NCBI GenBank assembly: GCA_964513565.1
Contig: CAZENE010000017.1
Span: forward strand, 1 to 64,000
Length of the DNA: 64,000 nt
Origin: Delta-02 sp964513565
Lineage (GTDB): Bacteria; Desulfobacterota; Syntrophorhabdia; Syntrophorhabdales; Syntrophorhabdaceae
Direction of reading: 5' to 3'
Made by a program: the position numbers and the translations under genes. The notes beneath the pieces were generated by a model. It was not told the DNA's origin. It ran no database searches and saw nothing but the letters and a program-made list of their open reading frames with translations. How positions within the stretch are numbered: the first letter of the stretch is position 1; each line of letters starts with the position of its first letter. Below, in pieces: positions 8,364 to 17,362 of this stretch.

Positions 8364-8759
8364 TTACTTAACCCACAACCGGGCCTCGCCGGGATCATCC
8401 GGGTTGCAGTATACGGTTATCTCTTTACCTACCTGGTAATGCGACAGCGTCTGCCAGGCGTTCGAGATAACATTGTACGGCCTGCCAACGGCCTGGGTGC
8501 CCTTGTATGTCCGGCCCGCCTCCGTATATTCGAACTGAATGCTGGGATAATAAAAGGCATCATCGTCGGGACGGGTACGGACTGTTTCCTCCACGCTCGC
8601 AGCAGTGATGCGAGCCTTAACCACGCGCCAGTTTCGGGGCACGACCGTCTTTTGCCCGATACGCTTGCGGTTCAGGTAAACAATGATGATCACGCCCGTC
8701 ATTACAAGGATCGGTACGGCAATGAACAGGAACCCGAACAACAAAGCAAACGCTGACAT
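8364..8759 (-). CDS. DUF3592-like membrane-anchored protein
   Basis: 131 residues from ATG at 8759, chosen because AAGGAG lies six bases upstream; a start five codons earlier has no such site. One N-terminal membrane helix (about 4-28) is followed by a basic segment (NRKRIGQK) and a beta-rich domain: 'NWRVVKARITAASVEETVRT...YYPSIQFEYTEAGRTYKGT...VGKEITVYCNPDDPGEARL'. The V-x-Y-x-P-x-x-P-x-x-A-x-L ending is typical of DUF3592. Function unknown. Confidence 0.8.
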   Translation of the reverse strand: MSAFALLFGFLFIAVPILVMTGVIIIVYLNRKRIGQKTVVPRNWRVVKARITAASVEETVRTRPDDDAFYYPSIQFEYTEAGRTYKGTQAVGRPYNVISNAWQTLSHYQVGKEITVYCNPDDPGEARLWVK

Positions 8760-8823
8760 GCCATGCTCCTTCAAGCATTTCTTTCAGAAGCCGTCAGGGC
8801 ATCACGGCCCGTGATCGATAGTA

Positions 8824-9663
8824 TTACGGGTGCTGGACATTGTCAATGACATCGTTTGGTCCCGCATTCCCCGACCGGGATCTCCTTGATCTCAATACCT
8901 GTTCCAGTGCTTCTACGATTTCTATCCGGACCCGTGTCCCGGCGATGTTATGAAGTATGGCGAGGGCCTCTTCAGGTGTTTTTGTTCTCTGATACGGACG
9001 TTCTGATGTTATGGCATCATAGATATCGGCCACCGATACGATCTGTGCACCGAGGGGGATCTGGTTCCCCTTAAGCCCCCGGGGATAACCTTTGCCGTCA
9101 AGACGTTCGTGATGGGCGGCCACGTAATCGATGGCGGGCCCCAGAAAATCCAAGGGTTCGAGTATCTTTACGCCTATGGAAGGATGACGGTTTATCTTTT
9201 TAACAAGTTCAGACGGGAGCCTGGCATCGTGCTTGCTAAAAAGCACATCGGGAAACCCGATTTTGCCGATATCGTGCAGGGCCCCTGCCAGGCGCACGTA
9301 TTCGGCTTCCCTAGGTTGCAACCCGAGTTCCCGGGCAATTTCATAGGAGAACTCAGCCACCCGGGACGTATGGCCCTCGGTGTACGCGTCCCGGGCTGCC
9401 AGGGCATGCGCCATGGCAGTTACAGCTGATATCGTGTTCTGTTTGATCCTTTCGTTGAGTTCCCTTAACTCGTCGACAAGCTGCTGCAGCCTGAATTCCC
9501 GGGCCTCGACCTTGACCATCATAAGGGCGACCGCTTCTGCTATTGTACGCGTGGCCTCCGGCACGTCATCCTTTGTGAGTTCCATGATCTCATCGGAATA
9601 ACGCCCCTCTGCAATATCGGTAATGATCCGAAAAAGCCTTTTTTCAATCTCGGTCGTGTTCAT
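8824..9663 (-). CDS. HD-GYP domain protein, probable cyclic-di-GMP phosphodiesterase
   Basis: 279 residues. The N-terminal ~75 residues are helical (coiled coil around 50-75), without a recognisable sensor or receiver. The HD-GYP domain fills about 80-265: metal ligands H130-D131 in 'LHDIGKIGFP', 'HPSIGVKILEPL', H184-H185-E186 in 'HHERLDGKGYPRGL' (the GYP motif) and 'DIYDAITSERPY'. All signature residues of active HD-GYP enzymes are present, so it should hydrolyse c-di-GMP to GMP or pGpG. It faces away from the hybrid kinase gene at 9908, with which it shares an AT-rich intergenic region. Confidence 0.9.
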   Translation of the reverse strand: MNTTEIEKRLFRIITDIAEGRYSDEIMELTKDDVPEATRTIAEAVALMMVKVEAREFRLQQLVDELRELNERIKQNTISAVTAMAHALAARDAYTEGHTSRVAEFSYEIARELGLQPREAEYVRLAGALHDIGKIGFPDVLFSKHDARLPSELVKKINRHPSIGVKILEPLDFLGPAIDYVAAHHERLDGKGYPRGLKGNQIPLGAQIVSVADIYDAITSERPYQRTKTPEEALAILHNIAGTRVRIEIVEALEQVLRSRRSRSGNAGPNDVIDNVQHP

Positions 9664-9907
9664 AATATGCCCGCATTATTAATTCGGAGTTCCCTTTTTC
9701 TACACCATGGGCTCAGGGGCCGTCAATGGGAAATCTGCAGCGGAAAAGAAAATATAAAATTATATTGATAAAATAATATTTATTATTTTAGAATTAGCCA
9801 AACGAAAAACTTAATTGGCTTAAAACCCGGCTATGTTCCTGCAGGTGTAGGCTGAAGAAGCTGCGCGGAGGGATCCCCGATGCTTAGTACGTACGCTAAT
9901 TACGCCC

Positions 9908-11890
9908 TTGCTGGAAAAGAAATTGTTTGACCGAAAGCGACTGGAAGGACCGCTTATAACCGAATACCTCGAAAAAGCCTCGCAGGACATTGATCCGCTT
10001 GATCCAAGGGGTTCTCTGACGCTGCTTCACTCTCTTTTCAATTATGCAAATGACGCCATTTTCTTAATGCAAAATTACACCTTTATCGATTGCAACCTCA
10101 AGACCGAGACAATGTTTGGCTGTCCCAAGAGCGAGATAATAGGGCGATCACCTATAGCGTTTTCGACCAAGTACCAGTATGACGGGGTTGTATCGATGAT
10201 AAAAGGAAAAGAGATGCTGGCGATGGCGAAAAAAGGAGCTCCTCAGTTCTTCGCATGGCGCCATTGCCGGAAGGACGGCACGCCTTTCGATACCGAGGTA
10301 AGTTTGAATAGCTTCGAATTGAGCGGCAAGAACTATATACAGGCCATAGTGCGGGATGTCACCGAAAATAAGAGGGCCCGGGAGGAAATCCTTCGGGAAA
10401 GGGAAAAGCTACAGACCCTTTCGGATAACGCTCCTTTCGGAATGGTCCTTATAGACGAAAAAGGCAACTTTAGTTATATAAACGCCAGGTTCACCGAATT
10501 GCTCGGGTATGATCTTGCCGATATTCCCAATGGCAGGAAATGGTTTGAAAAGGCATATCCCGACCCGGGAGCAAGACATAAAGCTGTCGCCGCGTGGATC
10601 GAAGATTTTCGGGACGGCACTGCGGGCATCCGACCGCCCAGGACCTTTGCCGTCACATGCAAGGACGGGACGGCAAAAACCTTAAGCCTTACTACGTCGG
10701 GCCTGACATCCGGCAATTATCTTATGACATGCGAGGATATCACGGAAATAAAGCGCCTCGAAAGCCAGCTTCATCAGGCGCAAAAAATGGAGTCCTTGGG
10801 TACTCTCGCAGGGGGAATAGTCCATGACTTCAATAATTTACTGACGGCCCTCATGGGATATGCGTCGTTGATCAAATTAAAGATCGACAAAGATGAACAC
10901 CTGAACCCTTATGTCGACCAGATCTTCACTACATCCCAGAAGGCCGCTGAACTTACAAAAGGGCTTCTGGCGTTCTCGAGGCGGCAACCCGTAAAGCTTG
11001 CCCCCACAGATATCAATACTGCAATAAAAAGTACGGAAAAATTACTCAGAAAGCTGCTTGCCGAAGATATCGAGTTGCAGACGACGTTTACGAACGATGC
11101 CACCGTTGTTATGGCGGACCGGTCTCAAATCGACCAGATATTTTTCAATCTTGCGACCAATGCAAAAGATGCCATGTCCAAAGGCGGTCTCCTGTCGATC
11201 GCTACGGATATTGTCGTGATGGACAGCAGGTTCATTGAGGCGCATGGTTTTGGAAGCCCCGGTGCATACGTGGTGATCAGTGTTTCGGATACCGGGCATG
11301 GTATGGACGAGACGACCCGGGACAGGATATTTGACCCTTTTTTCACGACCAAAGAGATCGGAACGGGGATCGGGTTATCGACAGTCTATGGGATATTAAA
11401 GCAGCACAACGGGTTTATAACTGTATACAGTGAACCGGGGCGCGGGACGACCTTCCGTATTTATCTCCCGTCAACAGACAATCAGATAAACGAAAAGCAC
11501 GATTCTGTTATACCTATTGCAAAAGGCGAGGAAAAGATCCTCATTGCAGAGGATGATCACGAAGTACGCGGGACCATGCAGGATATCATTCGGCAATACG
11601 GGTATAAAACTATTGAAGCGACGGACGGTGATGATGCTATCGAAAAATTCAAGCAGAATCCGGACGTAGACCTCGTTATTCTGGACTCGATCATGCCGAA
11701 AAAAAACGGGTGTGAGGTCTATGAAGAGATAAGCAGGCTATACCCCGATGTCAGGGTCCTTTTTACGAGTGGATACACGAAGGACGTCATCCTTCATAAA
11801 GGCATCGAAGAGAGCAATCTCAATTTTCTCGCGAAACCATTATTGTTCGATCAACTTCTTCAAAAGATCCGTGAAATATTAGACCGGTAA
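9908..11890 (+). CDS. PAS-PAS hybrid histidine kinase with receiver domain
   Basis: 660 residues from TTG at 9908. Order: PAS 1 (about 35-155, 'LFNYANDAIFLMQNYTFIDCN'), PAS 2 (165-285, 'DNAPFGMVLIDEKGNFSYINARF'), HisKA with H306 in 'GTLAGGIVHDFNN', HATPase_c (N box 'QIFFNLATNAK', G1 'DTGHGM', F box 'FDPFFTTKEIGTGIGLS'), then a receiver with 'IAEDD', phospho-acceptor D593 ('ILDSIMPKKNG') and a conserved Lys near the end. No membrane segment. The start is uncertain: a good GGAGG precedes an ATG at 9880 in another frame, which opens a 16-codon mini-ORF ending at 9930, so the kinase may be translated by re-initiation. An AT-rich stretch at 9740-9800 is the likely promoter region. Confidence 0.9.
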   Translation: MLEKKLFDRKRLEGPLITEYLEKASQDIDPLDPRGSLTLLHSLFNYANDAIFLMQNYTFIDCNLKTETMFGCPKSEIIGRSPIAFSTKYQYDGVVSMIKGKEMLAMAKKGAPQFFAWRHCRKDGTPFDTEVSLNSFELSGKNYIQAIVRDVTENKRAREEILREREKLQTLSDNAPFGMVLIDEKGNFSYINARFTELLGYDLADIPNGRKWFEKAYPDPGARHKAVAAWIEDFRDGTAGIRPPRTFAVTCKDGTAKTLSLTTSGLTSGNYLMTCEDITEIKRLESQLHQAQKMESLGTLAGGIVHDFNNLLTALMGYASLIKLKIDKDEHLNPYVDQIFTTSQKAAELTKGLLAFSRRQPVKLAPTDINTAIKSTEKLLRKLLAEDIELQTTFTNDATVVMADRSQIDQIFFNLATNAKDAMSKGGLLSIATDIVVMDSRFIEAHGFGSPGAYVVISVSDTGHGMDETTRDRIFDPFFTTKEIGTGIGLSTVYGILKQHNGFITVYSEPGRGTTFRIYLPSTDNQINEKHDSVIPIAKGEEKILIAEDDHEVRGTMQDIIRQYGYKTIEATDGDDAIEKFKQNPDVDLVILDSIMPKKNGCEVYEEISRLYPDVRVLFTSGYTKDVILHKGIEESNLNFLAKPLLFDQLLQKIREILDR

Positions 11891-12198
11891 AAAAAAACGA
11901 AGAAGCGGGGCACCAAAAGTGCTCCAGCTTTTCTAATATTTTCCTGTCTCGAAAAAAAGCAAAAGCTACAAAAAAACCGGGGGTAGGGACAGGCCATGTA
12001 TGATCTTTCGGGATAAATATGACGCGATGCCCCAGGCCCCCTAAACCTCAATCGTGGCTTATGCTATCATGAAAGCGGCCGCGATGGGATATCGATTTAT
12101 TGACTATGAAATATGGGCATGTATACCATACCAGGTAATCGACTGCTAAATTACCGCTAGTTTACCGCAGAGTAAATGGTGAGACTTTCAGGATACTA
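11891..12198. other. Intergenic, no gene; weak hairpin after the kinase
   Basis: No coding sequence seen. At about 11915-11935 GGGGCAC-caaaa-GTGCTCC could form a short stem followed by a loose T-rich stretch, perhaps a weak terminator for the kinase. The right half is the downstream side of the amt relic and shows no strong terminator. Confidence 0.35.
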
Positions 12199-13297
12199 TT
12201 ATTCAAGGACCGTATATGCCTTTTCATGGTGCTGGGTAAGGTCGAGCCCGATGATCTCTTCTTTTTCTTTCACGCGTACCTTCATGAAAATGTCGATCAC
12301 CTTATATATGACGAAACTGGCTACAAAGTTGTAGGCAAGGGTAATCCCCGCGGCAAGGAGCTGAACATAGAACTGTTTCGGGTTTCCAAAAAAAAAGTCC
12401 ATTGGGCCCATCTGGGTTGATCGCTTTGGAGGCATAAAGCCCGGTTGCGATAGTGCCCCAAATGCCCCCTATGCAGTGAACACCGAAGACATCAAGGGCG
12501 TCGTCGTAACGCCAGCCTGGGTTTTATCACGGAGACTGCCGTATAACACAGGGTGCTGACCACGATCCCTACGATCATTGCCGAGGAAACGCTTACATAT
12601 CCGGCAGCAGGGGTTACGGCTGCCAATCCGCCGACTGCACCCGTTACGGTCCCGAGCACCGTCGGCTTATCATTGAATATCCAGTCAAGGACAGCCCAGC
12701 TTAAGCCTGCAGCTGCACCTGCGGTATTCGTTACGACAAAGGCATTAACGGCAACCCCGTTTGCGCTCAAGGAACTGCCCGCGTTGAACCCGAACCATAA
12801 AAGGCCGGTACCGAGTATGGTGAAAGGCAGGTTGTGAGGAAGGATCGCCTTGCTCCCCCCGTTCCTTTTTCCGATAAAGATCGCTGTCATGAGAGCGGCT
12901 ATACCGGCGCTGATATGAACAACGATGCCTCCCGCGAAGTCAATGATTCCCATCTCCTTCAGCCATCCCCCGGAACCCCACACCCAGTGACAGACGGGTC
13001 GTATACGAAAGTGGCAAGGAGCGTAAAACACTGCATCATTATACCGAGAACATTCTTTCGCCCTACCATTCCGCCGTAAAAGAACGCAAGGCGGGGCGTC
13101 ATCAACATAACGAGAGCGGTCGCGAGGATCATCCACGCGATGTCGCCGGTATCGGACTTAGCCGGTGTCTTATTTGCGTTTGATGCCTGTGCCGACTGCT
13201 CGTGCTCGTCGACCGGCTGGTTTTACGATTGCGCGAACATCACGGAGGGCGCCGCGATAAAACTTAAAAGCATCAGAATAACAATAAATCTTTTCAT
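12199..13297 (-). pseudogene. amt: Ammonium transporter, multiply disrupted
   Basis: Starts at ATG 13297 with GGGAGGTGC upstream: signal peptide 'MKRFIVILMLLSFIAAPSVMFAQS', then an in-frame TAA, then in the same frame 'DIAWMILATALVMLMTPRLAFFYGGMV' (TM1 of Amt; family consensus GLAFFYGG). Next comes an internal deletion: 'MMQCFTLLA' is joined directly to 'TFVYDPSVT', losing roughly 90 residues. After a frameshift the protein resumes as 'HWVWGSGGWLKEMGIIDFAGGIVVHISAGIAALMTAI', covering the conserved HI pore histidine region. Two more frameshifts (near 12510 and at a T9 run near 12395) precede the C-terminus 'FYVQLLAAGITLAYNFVASFVIYKVIDI'. One nonsense codon, one deletion and three frameshifts mean it cannot make a channel. 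It is last in the glutamine synthetase-purF operon, 20 bp after purF. No PII gene is visible. Confidence 0.88.
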
Positions 13298-13317
13298 AAA
13301 GCACCTCCCAGGCCCCA

Positions 13318-14724
13318 TTATTCCAGACAATGTTTGTTCATGATCCCCAACGGGGCAACGGGATATTTGCCGTCGTAGCATGCAAGGCAGAAAGAGTTCT
13401 TATCGAGGCCTGTTGCCCTGATCATTCCATCGAGGCTGATGTAGTGCAACGAATCAAGACCGATATGCCTCGCAATGGCCTTTTCGTTTCCTTTTTTTGC
13501 AGCTATCAATTCCCCTTTGGTCGAAAAATCGATTCCGTAGGGGCAGGGATACACTGTCGGCGGGCAGCTTACCGCCATGTGGACCTCTTTTATCCCCATT
13601 TCGCGCAGGTTTTTTACGCGGTCACGGCTTGTGGTGCCGCGTATGATGGAATCATCCACTATAAGAACGGACCTGTTTTGGAGCAGGCTTTTCACGGGGT
13701 TTAACTTTACCCGGACGCCCAGTTCCCGCATCTGCTGAGACGGGTGGATAAATGTGCGCCCGATATAGTGGTTGCGGATCATTCCCATTTCGAAAGGAAT
13801 ATTGCTTTGCTCGGCATATCCGATCGCGGCGTACACCCCCGAATCGGGAAACGGAATGACCATGTCCGCATCGGGTTTATACTCGTGTGCGAGTTCAGCC
13901 CCGAAACGCTTACGGCAGAGGTATACGCTCCGGCCGAACACCTGGCTGTCAGGACGGGCAAAATAAACAAGTTCGAAGATACAATGACTGCGCTTCGCAG
14001 CAGGGAAAGGCTTTATGCTTCTCAAACCATTCTCGTCTATGATGAGAACCTCGCCCGGTTCAACATCGCGAACGTATTGGGCGCCTACTAGGTCAAATGC
14101 GCAGGTTTCCGACGCGACGACCCACCCTCCGTTAAGCGTACCGAGCGATAGTGGCCGGAAACCGCCCGGGTCGCGGGCCGCTATGATCTTGTTGCGGGTC
14201 ATCAAAGCGAGACACCAGGCACCTTTCAATCGTGACAGGCTGGCGATCAGCGCGGCTTCCAGGCCATTCTTCAGGTTATGGGCCATCAGATGGATTATTA
14301 CCTCGCTGTCCATTGTTGACTGAAATATCGAACCGCGAGCCTCCAGCTTTTCGCGAAGGTCCTGTGCGTTGAGGATATTCCCGTTGTGGGCAAGCGCATA
14401 GTATTCGTTTTCGAACCGGACGATAAAAGGTTGGGTATTCAGGATCGTCGACGCCCCGGTTGTTGAATACCGGACATGTCCGACCGCCAGGGTGCCGGGA
14501 AGGCTTAACAACTGTTCCTCTCCGAACACTTCGCAGGCAAGTCCCATACCCTTGTATTGCCGGACCTCGTGCCCGTCGGAACTTACGATACCGGCGGATT
14601 CCTGCCCGCGGTGCTGGAGGGCGAACAGGCCATAGAATGTGATACGCGCAGCGTCATCATTCCCATGGACGGCAAATATGCCGCATTCCTCATGCGGGTA
14701 AAGATCCTCCGGCCTATCTTTCAT
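13318..14724 (-). CDS. purF: Amidophosphoribosyltransferase (PurF)
   Basis: 468 residues from ATG 14724; a TTG three codons upstream is an alternative. It catalyses the first step of purine synthesis, PRPP + glutamine to phosphoribosylamine. The nucleophile Cys is residue 14 ('EECGIFAV') after a 13-residue propeptide, as in the Fe-S type of PurF. The glutaminase domain has 'LFALQHRGQESAGI', 'GHVRYSTTGAS' and 'HNGNI'. The phosphoribosyltransferase domain has the PRPP loop 'VLIVDDSIIRGTTS'. Cysteines in 'RSHCIFE', 'CPPTVYPCPYG' and 'CLACYDGKYP' fit the structural Fe-S cluster of the Bacillus-type enzyme. Encoded 16 bp after the glutamine synthetase stop, so it shares the sigma-54 operon with its glutamine supplier. 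Confidence 0.95.
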   Translation of the reverse strand: MKDRPEDLYPHEECGIFAVHGNDDAARITFYGLFALQHRGQESAGIVSSDGHEVRQYKGMGLACEVFGEEQLLSLPGTLAVGHVRYSTTGASTILNTQPFIVRFENEYYALAHNGNILNAQDLREKLEARGSIFQSTMDSEVIIHLMAHNLKNGLEAALIASLSRLKGAWCLALMTRNKIIAARDPGGFRPLSLGTLNGGWVVASETCAFDLVGAQYVRDVEPGEVLIIDENGLRSIKPFPAAKRSHCIFELVYFARPDSQVFGRSVYLCRKRFGAELAHEYKPDADMVIPFPDSGVYAAIGYAEQSNIPFEMGMIRNHYIGRTFIHPSQQMRELGVRVKLNPVKSLLQNRSVLIVDDSIIRGTTSRDRVKNLREMGIKEVHMAVSCPPTVYPCPYGIDFSTKGELIAAKKGNEKAIARHIGLDSLHYISLDGMIRATGLDKNSFCLACYDGKYPVAPLGIMNKHCLE

Positions 14725-14740
14725 AGTACACAAATTCCCC

Positions 14741-16930
14741 TTAGCTTATGAAAAGCATTTCCCAGAACTTGGGCAGGGGCCACATTTCGTCGTCGACAAG
14801 CGTCTCGAGGGTATCCACATAGCCTCTGAGCTCATCCATTTGCGGCTTGATCTCCCGTGAAAGCAAGTCCGCCTTTTTGACCTCGTCATGGATCCCGCAT
14901 GTTTTCTTGATGCCGGCCTGGATCCTTTTATTCAAGGTAAGTACTTTATTGATCAGATCGAGCACTTTCGTGAGAAGCTCTATCTGTGCGGACACGTCGG
15001 CATTAGGTCCCAGAGCGTCTTTGGTGGATACGATGGCGTTTGCCAGGGCCCTTTGATAACCCGTACCTGCAGGTATCACCTGGTTCTGGCAGATATTGGC
15101 CAGGCATTTTGCCTCGATCTCAAAATCCTTGACATATCTTTCAAGGCGAATATTGTACCGGGAGCAGAGCTCTGCCCGTGAAAGGACCTTGTATTTCTCG
15201 AAGACTTCCAGTGCTTTTTCCGAAACGAGGGCCTTCAGGGCGGCCGGCGTTGTCTTGTTGTTCGGAAGGCCGCGCCCGAGAGCTTCCTTTTCCCAATCCT
15301 TGCTGTAATTGTCCCCAATAAAGAGGATCGGCTTCATCTCCCCGATCTCTTCCCGCAATACCTCAATAAGGGCTTGGTTGATATTCTTCCCGTTTTTCCT
15401 TTCCCTTATCCGGTCTGCAAGATAGTCGAGGCTCTCTGCGACGATGGTATTCATCACCGCGGCTGGGAAAGATATCGACTGTGATGAACCCACCGCCCTG
15501 AACTCGAATTTGTTCCCGGTGAAAGCGAATGGGGACGTCCGGTTGCGGTCTGTACCATCTTTATCGACAACCGGCAACGCGGAAACGCCAAGATCGATGA
15601 TCTCGCCGTTGGTGGCCTTGCTCGCCTGGCCCTTCTCGATATTCTCGAGTATCTTCGTCAGTTGTTCGCCGAGGAAGACCGATATGATGGCCGGGGGCGC
15701 CTCATTTGCGCCGAGCCTGTAATCGTTGCCGTACGAAGCAACGGAAGCGCGCAGTATGTCGGCGTGTTTATAGACGGCGCGGACGGTGGCGATGAGGAAC
15801 ACGAGAAACTGGATGTTGTCGTGAGGCGTCTTGCCGGGGTTCAGGAGGTTGTTGCCATTATTGTCCGAAAGGGACCAGTTCACATGTTTGCCCGAACCGT
15901 TGATCCCGGCAAACGGCTTTTCATGGAAGAGGGCTGCCAGGTTATGCTTCTTTGCCACCGACCTCAATGTGTCCATAACGAGCTGGTTGTGGTCCACGGC
16001 GAGGTTTGCCTCCTCGTAGACCGGTGCGATCTCGAACTGGCTCGGGGCGACCTCATTGTGCCGGGTTTTTGCCGGAATGCCAAGCTTGAAGAGCTCTTCT
16101 TCGACATCATGCATGTAGGACGATATCCTTTCCTTGATGCACCCGAAATACTGGTCCTCAAGTTCCTGGCCTTTTGCCGGCGGAGCTCCGACAACTGTAC
16201 GTCCGCCGAGCACGAGGTCCTGGCGCTTATAGAAATAGTCCATGTCTATCAGGAAATATTCCTGTTCCGGCCCGAGGTTTGAACTTACCTTCCGTATATT
16301 TCTCGCCCCCAACAACTTGAGCATGTTCACGGCGCTCTGGTTGATCGCCCGGATGGACCGTAAAAGAGGTGTTTTTTTATCCAGGGCTTCCCCGGTATAC
16401 GAGATGAATACCGACGGAATGCAAAGCGTAGTCGAGATGCCGTTGCGTTTGATGAATGCGGGGGACGACATGTCCCACGCGGTATAACCGCGCGCTTCAA
16501 ACGTGGCCCTTAAACCACCGGAGGGGAAACTCGAAGCGTCGGGCTCACCCTGAACGAGCTGTTTTCCTGAGAATTTCTCCATGACCTCTCCAACTCCTGT
16601 CGGGTCGGCAAAGGCATCGTGCTTTTCCGCCGTGATACCGGTCATCGGCTGGAACCAGTGGGCAAAATGGGTAGCTCCTTTTTCGATGGCCCATTCCTTC
16701 ATCGCGTGTGCCGTGATATCGGCCGTCTCAGCATCGAGGGGCTTCACCTCGTTGATCGCCTGTATGAGCTTCCTGAGGGTGTCCTTCGGCAGCTTTTCCT
16801 GCATTATCCTGTGGCTGAAAGTGTCTTCCCCGTAATACTCTGAAACGGGAACGAACTTTTCCTTTTCGATGATGTAACGTCTTTCGGATGCGACCACCGG
16901 TCTTAAATTTTTCATTGTCTCCTCGCTCAT
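14741..16930 (-). CDS. glnN: Glutamine synthetase type III (GSIII)
   Basis: 729 residues, the normal size for GSIII and far longer than GSI/GSII. It makes glutamine from glutamate, ammonium and ATP. Type III features: N-terminal region 'YYGEDTFSHRIMQEKL', 'GATHFAHWFQPMTGITAEKHDAF', 'FPSGGLRATFEARGYTAWD', the metal/glutamate site 'LGPEQEYFLID' and 'EVAPSQFEIAPVYEEANLAVDHNQLVMDT', the ATP/ammonium region 'AGINGSGKHVNWSL', and 'RLGANEAPPAIIS'. The adenylylation Tyr loop of GSI is absent, as expected. First gene of the leftward operon (GSIII-purF-amt relic), with a sigma-54-like promoter at 16997-17012. Confidence 0.96.
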   Translation of the reverse strand: MSEETMKNLRPVVASERRYIIEKEKFVPVSEYYGEDTFSHRIMQEKLPKDTLRKLIQAINEVKPLDAETADITAHAMKEWAIEKGATHFAHWFQPMTGITAEKHDAFADPTGVGEVMEKFSGKQLVQGEPDASSFPSGGLRATFEARGYTAWDMSSPAFIKRNGISTTLCIPSVFISYTGEALDKKTPLLRSIRAINQSAVNMLKLLGARNIRKVSSNLGPEQEYFLIDMDYFYKRQDLVLGGRTVVGAPPAKGQELEDQYFGCIKERISSYMHDVEEELFKLGIPAKTRHNEVAPSQFEIAPVYEEANLAVDHNQLVMDTLRSVAKKHNLAALFHEKPFAGINGSGKHVNWSLSDNNGNNLLNPGKTPHDNIQFLVFLIATVRAVYKHADILRASVASYGNDYRLGANEAPPAIISVFLGEQLTKILENIEKGQASKATNGEIIDLGVSALPVVDKDGTDRNRTSPFAFTGNKFEFRAVGSSQSISFPAAVMNTIVAESLDYLADRIRERKNGKNINQALIEVLREEIGEMKPILFIGDNYSKDWEKEALGRGLPNNKTTPAALKALVSEKALEVFEKYKVLSRAELCSRYNIRLERYVKDFEIEAKCLANICQNQVIPAGTGYQRALANAIVSTKDALGPNADVSAQIELLTKVLDLINKVLTLNKRIQAGIKKTCGIHDEVKKADLLSREIKPQMDELRGYVDTLETLVDDEMWPLPKFWEMLFIS

Positions 16931-16996
16931 CCTTTAATTTCCCCGCCAGGAACAGCAGCTTCACCCCTGGGAGGTTCATTTTTTAAAAAGGTTACG

Positions 16997-17012
16997 TGCG
17001 AAAAATATGCCA
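16997..17012 (-). promoter_or_regulatory. Sigma-54 promoter of the glutamine synthetase operon
   Basis: On the minus strand TGGCAT-ATTTT-TCGCA: GG and GC separated by exactly ten bases, one mismatch (TCGC for TTGC). It lies about 70 bp before the start codon at 16930. Confidence 0.65.
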
Positions 17013-17290
17013 GAGAAGTAGACCGGCTTCGCCGGACGGTTTTACGGGAACCCGTAATAGCATTATTATCCGCCCGGTAGGCGCGATTGAGGTTCACGAT
17101 ATTGCAACGGCAGTAAAAGCTTTGAACGGACGGTCGTCCAAACAATTATGTATTTTTGGAAGAGCAAAAGAACAAAATTGTACTATATGAGTGGTCTCGA
17201 TTCCGGTGACGGAGCGGCAGGAAATACCGGTTTTCGGCAAATACCCGTCATTTTGCCTTCAAAAAGCCTTTTTTGCAGGTCGATTGGCAT

Positions 17291-17306
17291 TGGCATCTCT
17301 TTTGCT
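17291..17306 (+). promoter_or_regulatory. Sigma-54 promoter of the glutamate synthase operon
   Basis: TGGCAT-CTCTT-TTGCT: GG and GC separated by ten bases, an excellent match to TGGCAY-N5-TTGCW. The expected transcription start is about 12 bp after the GC, near 17317; the first start codon is at 17363. The region 16931-17362 between the two operons holds no gene. Confidence 0.8.
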
Positions 17307-17362
17307 TTTAAAAGGGCCATGAGTTATTTGAAGCTATCGACAGCGTAAACGGATAGGACAAT

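Noticed and set aside
12492..13136. Amt fragment treated as a stand-alone functional gene
   Set aside because: Its first ~55 residues are out-of-frame sequence and it lacks TM1-TM4 and the C-terminus of Amt.
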